From Ignavibacteria bacterium (GTDB lineage Bacteria > Bacteroidota > Ignavibacteria > Tepidaquicellales > OLB5), in contig JAIOIK010000143.1 of assembly GCA_019912545.1 (NCBI GenBank), positions 1 through 64,000 on the forward strand: 64,000 nt of DNA, in the 5' to 3' direction. The position numbers and the translations under genes were made by a program. Below are positions 25,837-32,684 of this stretch, one piece after another. How positions within the stretch are numbered: the stretch's first letter is position 1; each line of letters begins with the position of its first letter. The notes under the pieces were generated by a model, which saw only the letters and a list, made by a program, of their open reading frames with translations, was not told the DNA's origin and did not search any database.

Positions 25837-27108
25837 TTATTTTGTCAATATCATCTTCTTTACTGCTGTAAATGCCTCAGTTTGCAGTCTGTAAAAATAA
25901 AAACCGCTTGATAAATTGCCTGCATCAAACTTCACCTCATATCTTCCGGCATTTAAATCTTCGTTAACCAATACAGCAGCAACCTTGCCCAATAAATCAT
26001 ACACTTTCAATTTTGCAAATGAGTACTTTGGCAGATCAAACATAATATTTGTTGAAGGATTAAACGGATTGGGATAGTTTTGCGAAAGTGAAAACTCGTT
26101 AGGAATTTCGTTCCCAACTGGCGTTAAGCCCACAAGTGATGTGGTAAAACTGAACTTTGCCGCATAAGGGCTGCTGATTGAACATGAATTAGCCGCTCTT
26201 ACTCTCCAGTAATATCTTATATTATTTGTCAGTTTACCTGAAGGAACCCTCAAACTATCGGTGCTAACCATAGTGTCAATTTGTGATGTAGTAAAATTTG
26301 AATCACTTGACAGCTGAACTCTGTAACTTGATGCTGTTGGCGATGCCACCCAATTCAGCAGGGGGGTTAAAGAAATACCCGATGAGTTATTAACGGGTGA
26401 TGTTAATACAGGTATTACCGGCGCTCCGAACAACTGGTATATTTGCGCATCTGATAACGCGGAGCTGTAAATCCTCACGTCATCTATCCTTCCATAGAAG
26501 AAATAACTATTGATTGTACCTAAACATCCTATTGCAGCATCAGTTGTGTTTGTGTTTAATAGTGTATTTGGCAAAATGGATGTATCCGCTTTTAAAACTC
26601 CGTCAAAGTATAACAGGTGCTGTCCTGTCATTGTTGCTCCCTGCGGAAAAACTGCGCACAAAAAATGCCAATTTGTATCAGCTGTCCATTGTAAATGGTT
26701 TGCTGCATTCCTGTTTTCATTTCCTATAAAAATTGTATTTGGCCAATCAAAATGCAGGTAGCTTCTGCATCCGTTAGTTGCGTTATCGCCAAACCCAACA
26801 ATGTTCATAAACTCTGCCTGGGGCACTGAATTTCTTTTAAACCATGCGCATATTGTTCTTTGTCCATTTCCGGTAGGGAAACCTGTTGTTCCAATATTAA
26901 TGCGTCCGCTATTAAATAGATAAGCAGAGTTAGGATTTCCGCATCTGTCTGTTGTAAGCGTCACGGTACCGCTGCCGCTTACAATTGTTCCGTGGTTACC
27001 CATTCCGCTTGAATCTGCTGTGTTACCGCTGAATGGCCAGTAACCAACCAATGTTTGGGAATAAATACATACAGCATTTAGCAGCAAAATTATTACAACT
27101 GTTTTCAT
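25837..27108 (-). CDS. Secreted LamG-like protein with type IX sorting domain
   Basis: 423 residues. Signal peptide about 1-18 (IILLLNAVCIYSQ). Residues 20-215 form a LamG/concanavalin-like jellyroll (LVGYWPFSGNTADSSGMGNHG, ICAWFKR, IDDVRIYSSALSDAQI, the last being a hallmark of the fold). Residues 230-325 resemble a fibronectin type III-like region (LLNWVASPTASSYRVQLS). Residues 335-423 are the type IX sorting domain. A carbohydrate- or surface-binding adhesin is plausible; function is not proven by sequence. First gene of the two-gene cargo cluster. Confidence 0.85.
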   Translation of the reverse strand: MKTVVIILLLNAVCIYSQTLVGYWPFSGNTADSSGMGNHGTIVSGSGTVTLTTDRCGNPNSAYLFNSGRINIGTTGFPTGNGQRTICAWFKRNSVPQAEFMNIVGFGDNATNGCRSYLHFDWPNTIFIGNENRNAANHLQWTADTNWHFLCAVFPQGATMTGQHLLYFDGVLKADTSILPNTLLNTNTTDAAIGCLGTINSYFFYGRIDDVRIYSSALSDAQIYQLFGAPVIPVLTSPVNNSSGISLTPLLNWVASPTASSYRVQLSSDSNFTTSQIDTMVSTDSLRVPSGKLTNNIRYYWRVRAANSCSISSPYAAKFSFTTSLVGLTPVGNEIPNEFSLSQNYPNPFNPSTNIMFDLPKYSFAKLKVYDLLGKVAAVLVNEDLNAGRYEVKFDAGNLSSGFYFYRLQTEAFTAVKKMILTK

Positions 27109-27195
27109 ATTATTTGTTCCTTTAGAATTTACAAAATTACAAAATAAAATGTAACATTAAATTGAATGTTGTTACTTTTATTAAATCTCCGCCTG

Positions 27196-27432
27196 CTATA
27201 AATTTTCCTTAATTATTCTATATACCGTCATTCTGCTTACTTTATGCTTTTTTACAACATCGTTAATGCTGCTGCCTGAGTAAACATCGTTTTTTATTTC
27301 ATCATGTATGATCGTTTTTCTCAGAAGAGAAAACGATACCGGATAAGATTTAACAATGTTATACGCCTCTTCAATTTTTTCTTTGCCCAGCAAATCAATC
27401 AGTTTGTATGTAATATTAAAATTCGGCTTCAA
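27196..27432 (-). CDS. Small helix-turn-helix protein
   Basis: 78 residues with a C-terminal helix-turn-helix, SSINDVVKKHKVSRMTVYRI, of the resolvase/Mor type. The N-terminal half is helical and unassigned. The only start fitting the frame is TTG at 27430-27432, immediately adjoining the stop codon of the upstream small gene, so translation is probably coupled. Likely a DNA-binding regulator; a phage or plasmid origin is possible. Confidence is limited by its size and by the TTG start. Confidence 0.5.
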   Translation of the reverse strand: MKPNFNITYKLIDLLGKEKIEEAYNIVKSYPVSFSLLRKTIIHDEIKNDVYSGSSINDVVKKHKVSRMTVYRIIKENL

Positions 27433-27627
27433 CTATATACGGTTTTTGTTCTCTATTGTCTTAAGCTCTTTGTATAAAAGTTTACATGCCCTGGTAATAA
27501 CCGTATCCTGGTCAGCCGAAAGCATTAACTGAATTTTATCTATTAGCCTGTGAGTTGAAGTCTTCAGCCTGTAGCCTCTTGAGCTTTTGTCTAAACTGGT
27601 CTTTTTTTGTTTTGAAATCAAAACCAT
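27433..27627 (-). CDS. Small putative ribbon-helix-helix regulator
   Basis: 64 residues if started at the ATG at 27627 (MVLISKQKK). I prefer this start over the ATG at 27666 because the longer start would place the regulatory repeats at 27635-27664 inside the gene. The segment GYRLKTSTHRLIDKIQLML followed by VITRACKLLYKEL has the strand-helix-helix look of Arc/MetJ-type repressors. I do not recognise a family with certainty. Its stop codon abuts the TTG start of the helix-turn-helix gene, giving a two-gene regulatory unit. Confidence 0.5.
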   Translation of the reverse strand: MVLISKQKKTSLDKSSRGYRLKTSTHRLIDKIQLMLSADQDTVITRACKLLYKELKTIENKNRI

Positions 27628-27634
27628 CTTAATT

Positions 27635-27664
27635 GTGCACCCCCTTATGCACTTTAATGTGCAC
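27635..27664. promoter_or_regulatory. Three TGCAC iterons at exactly 12-bp spacing
   Basis: Hexamers GTGCAC (27635), ATGCAC (27647) and GTGCAC (27659) repeat with a strict 12-bp period directly upstream of the small putative repressor gene. They directly follow the candidate -10 box of its promoter. Evenly phased short repeats over a start site are typical operators for ribbon-helix-helix proteins, so autoregulation is likely. Confidence 0.5.
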
Positions 27665-27665
27665 A

Positions 27666-27695
27666 AACATAATTCATTTAAGATATATTCTGCAA
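27666..27695 (-). promoter_or_regulatory. Candidate promoter of the small regulator pair
   Basis: On the minus strand TTGCAG (27695-27690), an 18-nt spacer and TATGTT (27671-27666) fit a sigma-70-like promoter. The TGCAC iterons begin immediately downstream, where transcription would start. Confidence 0.35.
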
Positions 27696-27836
27696 AGAAA
27701 ATTTATGCATATAATCACGGAATTCTTTAACGTCAGTTTTCAGAAAAACAAAGCAAAAATGCTTTTAAGCCACCGTTTTTATGGTTTTTTTTTGAATGAA
27801 ATACATATATTATCACAGCAATTTCAACTTGAATAA

Positions 27837-29297
27837 ATGAAAAAAAGCAAACTGATTACACTACTTAGAACTTTCACCAAAGATGAGATGAAAGATTTTG
27901 GTAAGTTCATTTCATCACCGTATTTTGCAACAGGCAGAAACCTGAGGCCTTTGTATTGCATACTTAAGAAATATTACCCTGAATTTGATTCGTCTTCATT
28001 TACCGAGGAAAAAGTATTCAATAAGCTTTTTCTGGGCAAGAAGTACAGCGGAAAACGATCAATGCATGCAATTCATGTCAGCTTTTCCGAAATGTTTACG
28101 CTGGCGGAGAAATTCATGGTGTATAACGAAATTGAAAATGGCAGCGGCGCGTACGCTTACTACGAACAATTATCATCAGCATATCACGGTAAGGACCTTC
28201 ATGACTCTGCTCTAAAAGCTATCAGAAAGTGCGAAGATATCTTAGATAAAGCTCAGGACGAATATCATATGCTGCATAAAAAAATCGAGATACTGCAGAG
28301 TATTACCGGGTTTTATCACTATAAAAATCTTCCCCAAAAAGGATATGATTATTCAGTAAAGTTATTGTTTTACGCAGTAGCGGATTTTATAAGATTGCTA
28401 AGTAGGTTTACTGATAATTATTTCTTGTTCAAAAATTCGCTTAACCTTACATCAAGCAGGCTTGATGTAGTTAGAAAATTTCTGGATACTATTGATCTTG
28501 GGTTGATGGAAGGTATTGCCGAGGATGAGAGCAATACGAAACAAGTTGCAAGCATAAATTACTATCTTCTGCAATCACTTGTAAACAATGATAATAAAAA
28601 CTACTTAAATGAAGCTATAGAGATCTATATTTCGACTTTTCATAATTTATCAGAAACGGACAAATTAAATCTGTTCTTCATGCTTTTTAGCAGACAGTGC
28701 AGTGTTTTGAAGAAAGACATATTATATCTTAAAGAAGCCGATAAGTTTTTTGATCTTATTGCCGGCAACCATATCTTTAGACCAAACAGTAAACATAGTC
28801 TTGTTGCATCTTTCTACGAAGCGGCGCTAAAAATGAAGTGTGCAATGTACAATGATAGAAAAATCGATGCATATATTAAAAAATTCTCAAAATTTATTGA
28901 AACTGATAAAAAAGAGGGTATGATGTCATTATCAAATTGTCTTTTGCTTTTCAAACAGAAAAAATATAATGAATGTCTGAAAATAATCTCAAAATACGGT
29001 TCTTTTAACGGAATAAATCATAATGATTATTACAGGCTGAAATCGTTGTGTTTATACGAGTTAAGAGATACTGAAGGTTTTTTTTCAGTGTTGAATTCAT
29101 ATGAAAAGTATTCAAGAAACAATGAGTCGGTTTCAGAGAATTCTAAAAGAGAACATCTGAATTTTATCAAAGCTGTAAAACTATTAAATAACATAAAAAT
29201 TGACAATGATAATGCTGAAGAAGCCAAAAGAATTACTGAATTAATTAAAAACAACATTTATTGCTGGTGGTTCAAAGAAAAACTCGAAGAGCTTTAA
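27837..29297 (+). CDS. Uncharacterised protein, first of a tandem paralogous pair
   Basis: 486 residues, predicted soluble and mostly helical, no signal peptide. The N-terminal 90 residues (LRTFTKDEMKDFGKFISSPY, then TGRNLRPLY and EEKVFNKLFLGKKY) are closely matched by the next gene; the central part is much more divergent. The C-terminus (CWWFKEKLEEL) matches the paralogue and the partial gene at the right edge. I do not recognise a characterised family; the helical periodicity resembles TPR-like solenoids. The stop overlaps the next ATG (TAATG), so the two are translationally coupled. Function unknown. Confidence 0.8.
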   Translation: MKKSKLITLLRTFTKDEMKDFGKFISSPYFATGRNLRPLYCILKKYYPEFDSSSFTEEKVFNKLFLGKKYSGKRSMHAIHVSFSEMFTLAEKFMVYNEIENGSGAYAYYEQLSSAYHGKDLHDSALKAIRKCEDILDKAQDEYHMLHKKIEILQSITGFYHYKNLPQKGYDYSVKLLFYAVADFIRLLSRFTDNYFLFKNSLNLTSSRLDVVRKFLDTIDLGLMEGIAEDESNTKQVASINYYLLQSLVNNDNKNYLNEAIEIYISTFHNLSETDKLNLFFMLFSRQCSVLKKDILYLKEADKFFDLIAGNHIFRPNSKHSLVASFYEAALKMKCAMYNDRKIDAYIKKFSKFIETDKKEGMMSLSNCLLLFKQKKYNECLKIISKYGSFNGINHNDYYRLKSLCLYELRDTEGFFSVLNSYEKYSRNNESVSENSKREHLNFIKAVKLLNNIKIDNDNAEEAKRITELIKNNIYCWWFKEKLEEL

Positions 29298-30781
29298 TGC
29301 AAAATCTAAAACTTGTAATACTTCTTAGAACTTTTTCTAAAGATGAGATGAAGAATTTCGGCAGGTTCATTTCATCGCCTTATTTCTCAACCGGCAGGAA
29401 TCTTAAGCCGCTATACAGGCTCCTGAAGAAGTATCATCCTGATTACAATTCACCTGCGCTTGCAGAAGAAAAATTATTCTCAAAGCTGTTTCCTGCGAAG
29501 AAGTTTGAAGGTAAAAGATCTCTGCATGCTTTAAGCGTTATTTTTTCGGAAATGTATTCAATGGCTGAAAAATTTCTACAAGTGAAAAGTTATTTTAACG
29601 GAAACGTTTACAATGATGTATTGCTCTTGCAGGAACTGGAAAACAGGGAAATGCTTGAGTTATTTGATGCCGTTTCGTCAAAAATTATTAAAAATGATGA
29701 AAACGTGCCCCGAAACCCATCTTACCTGCTGAAAAAATTACTGTTTAACATTACCCAAACACGGGCAGGAAGGCAAAGAAACTCTGCAACGGTGTATTTA
29801 TATAACCAAAGTGTAATTAATGCTGAAGAATCCTTAATAGTTTACTTTCTTTCACAACTCTCTCAGTTAACGCTGGCGAGAAAAATGAATTACCATAAAG
29901 ATACCAAACAAAGTGAATTAACTGAATTATTTCACAGTTATTTCAATTATGAAAAGTTTTCCGAAGCCTTGTTAAAATTTAAGAATGAAGAGAATTTCCT
30001 GATTCAAATGCATATTTATTCTGCCAGACTGGATTTTGATTATAACGACAGAGAAAGTTATGAAGCCTTGAAGAAAATGATCTATTATCATAAAGATAAT
30101 ATTTCGGCTGAATATTTCTGGGTCTTTTCGCATAGTTTGATTAATTGTTGTTTGTTTCAGAATAAGGGTGATATTCAATATTACAAAAATGACTATCTTG
30201 ACCTGTATGATACTTTGTTGAAAAAGGCAGCTGAGGAAAACAATTTCAGGTTTTTGAGCCGCGACCTTTTGTTGATCAAAGCTGTTTATAATTATGCAAA
30301 AATTTGTGCAAAAGTCAATCAACCAGGCAGGCTTGAAAAATTTCTCAATAATTATTCAAAATATTTTTTTGAACCGATAAAAGAAGACTCTATTAATTAT
30401 GCCGAAGGTTACCTTGAGTTTATGAAAGGAAATTTCAGGAAATCACTGACTTTGTTCAGTAAAACAAAGTTCACAATTCCTATGTTAGTTAAAGAAATAA
30501 AAATATTGGAAATGAAAGCGTGTTATGAACTCGGATACTATGACCTTCTGGACGCTGAAATTGATGCGTATCGACATATTCTGGCAACAACCAAAGAGAT
30601 AAATGAAATTCACCTGAATAGCGATAATAATCTGATGAAGTTTGTAAAACGGCTATCAAGAATTAAGGAAAAATCTTCTAGTAAAGATCTATTAAAACTC
30701 AAAATTGAAATTGAGAGGTCGGAATTTAAGACATTTCATACAGAATGGTTACTGAAGAAAATCGAAGAACTTGAATCGTGA
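29297..30781 (+). CDS. Uncharacterised protein, second of a tandem paralogous pair
   Basis: 494 residues from the ATG at 29297, which overlaps the stop of the previous gene and aligns with its N-terminus (MQNLKLVILLRTFSKDEMKN). A longer frame opens at 29261 but would run through the coupling site. It shares the conserved N-terminal block and C-terminal block (EWLLKKIEELE) with its neighbour; the middle is variable and helical. No catalytic motif, membrane segment or signal peptide is visible. Gene duplication followed by divergence of the central region is clear. Function unknown. Confidence 0.8.
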   Translation: MQNLKLVILLRTFSKDEMKNFGRFISSPYFSTGRNLKPLYRLLKKYHPDYNSPALAEEKLFSKLFPAKKFEGKRSLHALSVIFSEMYSMAEKFLQVKSYFNGNVYNDVLLLQELENREMLELFDAVSSKIIKNDENVPRNPSYLLKKLLFNITQTRAGRQRNSATVYLYNQSVINAEESLIVYFLSQLSQLTLARKMNYHKDTKQSELTELFHSYFNYEKFSEALLKFKNEENFLIQMHIYSARLDFDYNDRESYEALKKMIYYHKDNISAEYFWVFSHSLINCCLFQNKGDIQYYKNDYLDLYDTLLKKAAEENNFRFLSRDLLLIKAVYNYAKICAKVNQPGRLEKFLNNYSKYFFEPIKEDSINYAEGYLEFMKGNFRKSLTLFSKTKFTIPMLVKEIKILEMKACYELGYYDLLDAEIDAYRHILATTKEINEIHLNSDNNLMKFVKRLSRIKEKSSSKDLLKLKIEIERSEFKTFHTEWLLKKIEELES

Positions 30782-30891
30782 AAATTCCCGGTAAATGAAG
30801 CGGCGCAAACAACACCTCAAATTAAACAAAAATACAAGTTTAATATTGAAAGAATCATGTGAAGTAAAAAGAGTACTTAGTTCTTCTTGTT

Positions 30892-31635
30892 CTATTTCAC
30901 TCTTTTCTTTGATATCCCCAAAGGTCCTGCACGATTAATTATTGCATCAAGGCCCCTGTTCAGTTTTTGTGCGATTTCTCTGGATGGAATCTTTCTGTAA
31001 TTTTGCCTGATAAATTCATCTTCTGCCTGCGTCCATGGACGCGGTGCTTCCCTCAGTCTAAGGCCTATTCTTCTTGCTTTATGAAAAACTGATATTGTGC
31101 TCATGCCCAGATGTTCAGCAATTTCCCGATAAGTTTTCTTTTTATAATTTTTACGGAGGTACTGAATCTGTTCCTGTGTCCAGAAACGCCAGACCTCGGG
31201 CCTCTTAAGTCCCATCTTCCACGCCCGAAAATGAGTAGCCGCACGGGTTTTGTTCAGCTTCGCTGCCACCTCATCGATCGAAAATTTTTTGTCAGTCCAT
31301 AATTTTTGCAGCAAGGCCAATTCTTCTTCAGACCATTTTGGGGGTTTGGGTATCAGCAAGTTAAGCAGACGTGCTTTATTCAAAACAGACGTTTGATTAC
31401 GCTTTAGCGACCGGGCAATGGAATCCACGGGCTTATTGTTGAAATTTTTAAGCAGATAGTTGACCTCAAATTGATTCCATCGTTTAATTGTCCCCGAATG
31501 AATCCCAAGAGAATTAGCCTTTGCTACCACAGAGGGAACAGGATGGCCGGTTCGTTTGGCAACGTACTTCGCTCCTTTGGCAGAATACTGATTCTTAAGA
31601 ATTCTTAATTCGCTGCTAGTCCATGATTTTCCCAT
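30892..31635 (-). CDS. Protein of five tandem Myb/SANT-like helix-turn-helix repeats
   Basis: 247 residues made almost completely of five repeats of 44-48 residues, at about 4-47, 52-96, 100-146, 151-196 and 200-244. Each starts with a tryptophan (W5, W53, W101, W152, W201) in the pattern WTxxExxxLxxxY and continues with xxIAxxLxRxxxxVxxKAxxLGL. This is the helix-turn-helix logic of Myb/SANT or GcrA-like domains. The protein is basic (PKWSEEE, KKKTYREIAEHL, KKRVK), so DNA binding through a multi-contact array is the likely activity. Target and role are unknown. It stands alone on the minus strand. Confidence 0.78.
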   Translation of the reverse strand: MGKSWTSSELRILKNQYSAKGAKYVAKRTGHPVPSVVAKANSLGIHSGTIKRWNQFEVNYLLKNFNNKPVDSIARSLKRNQTSVLNKARLLNLLIPKPPKWSEEELALLQKLWTDKKFSIDEVAAKLNKTRAATHFRAWKMGLKRPEVWRFWTQEQIQYLRKNYKKKTYREIAEHLGMSTISVFHKARRIGLRLREAPRPWTQAEDEFIRQNYRKIPSREIAQKLNRGLDAIINRAGPLGISKKRVK

Positions 31636-32270
31636 ATGCCTCCATTTGTTACAAAATTAATAAGTGAGAGGTTCAAAAAAAACTCAAAAAAAGCCTCAAA
31701 ACAAGAAAGTTTTTCTCACCCTCGGTAATTTGCTCTGCCGGTTTGAGCTATCCAGCGAAAAATAAATTAAAAAATACAGAACTACATATGTGAATTTTAT
31801 CTTGGGGGCTAAAGCACGAGATAATAGGTTACAAGACCCTTATTAACAAGACCCTGTCTGCTGCGCAAGATAAAAGAAATTAGTTAAGTTTGCTCAAGTA
31901 TTCTAAGTATTAGAACACAAAACCCGTCTTAAATGCATAAGACGGGTCTTTGTTTTCAGAAAGAAATAGCTGTTTCCAAAATGAAACAGCCATTCTATAA
32001 TATGTCATTAGGTTTTTAGCCTATCCTGTAATGTTAATTCTGACCTTTTAGATACAGATCATTGGAATAAAATTTTACAATACAAAAATACTCTATTGAG
32101 TTTATAAATGAGTCATTGATTCAGTGTATAAATGGTACGGGGATAATAATCATAAATGTTTATGACACAAGTCGCATACTAAAGTTGAATTTTGATGACT
32201 TTGAGATTTATTTGAGTAACAAAATCAGGAATTATCATTTATTTTTGTAATAACTAATTCAAATCTCGCC
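31636..32270. other. Intergenic region with tRNA-like arm and two hairpins
   Basis: 635 bp between the divergent Myb-repeat gene and the small membrane protein gene. No protein is readable. It contains a tRNA D-arm-like stretch in the leader of the Myb-repeat gene (31732-31760, minus strand), a near-duplicated AACAAGACCCT around 31830-31855, and two consecutive hairpins at 31922-31947 and 31969-31990. A small RNA could be encoded here but I cannot define its ends. Confidence 0.5.
31922..31956 (+). terminator. Strong hairpin with T-rich tail
   Basis: ACCCGTCTTA (31922-31931), loop AATGCA, TAAGACGGGT (31938-31947), then CTTTGTTTT. The 10-bp perfect stem with a T-rich tail looks like an intrinsic terminator on the plus strand, yet no plus-strand gene precedes it within 1.1 kb. 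It may end an unannotated small RNA. The flanking A-rich sequence makes it usable on the minus strand too. Confidence 0.55.
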
Positions 32271-32675
32271 ATGAATAGTCATTTATTAAAAAGCGATCCG
32301 TTTGTTAAAGATGAACAATTAATAAGTTCTTTCGGCAAATGGATAAAAACTATTTCAATTATGAATTTTGTTCAGGCAGTTACGCTTTTTGTGCTTTCAT
32401 TTCTTCTCTTTTTCATACGGCGCACAACGGGAAATGATCCCCATATGGTTTCCGGTGCATTTGACGGCACTACTCAATTGACGTATTTTGTTTCTGTTAA
32501 TATTACTGCAATGCTGTTTGCTTTGATGGGATATTATCTTTACATGTTCTCACATGACGATATTGAAGGGGATACCGTGAACAGATTCGCTCTGGACTAC
32601 TTTAAACTTGCAGGTATAATTTCTGTATTATTCTTTGCAGTAATTCTTTGGGGAATATACTATTTCGCTTTATAG
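32271..32675 (+). CDS. Small membrane protein of unknown function
   Basis: 134 residues with three hydrophobic segments: about 27-48 (FVQAVTLFVLSFLLFFI), 75-98 (VSVNITAMLFALMGYYLYMF) and 112-133 (IISVLFFAVILWGIYYFAL). The N-terminus is polar and cytoplasmic-like; the loop 50-72 contains no recognisable motif. I do not recognise the family. The gene ends 9 bp from the convergent P-type ATPase gene. A TATTTTTG box at 32240-32247 resembles the Bacteroidota -7 promoter element but its -33 partner is not well placed. Confidence 0.65.
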   Translation: MNSHLLKSDPFVKDEQLISSFGKWIKTISIMNFVQAVTLFVLSFLLFFIRRTTGNDPHMVSGAFDGTTQLTYFVSVNITAMLFALMGYYLYMFSHDDIEGDTVNRFALDYFKLAGIISVLFFAVILWGIYYFAL

Positions 32676-32684
32676 GTTGCTTTC

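Noticed and set aside
24630..31635. Insertion sequence or prophage in the accessory region
   Set aside because: No transposase, integrase or phage structural protein is readable, and no paired terminal inverted repeats were found; only a tRNA remnant and small DNA-binding genes hint at mobility.
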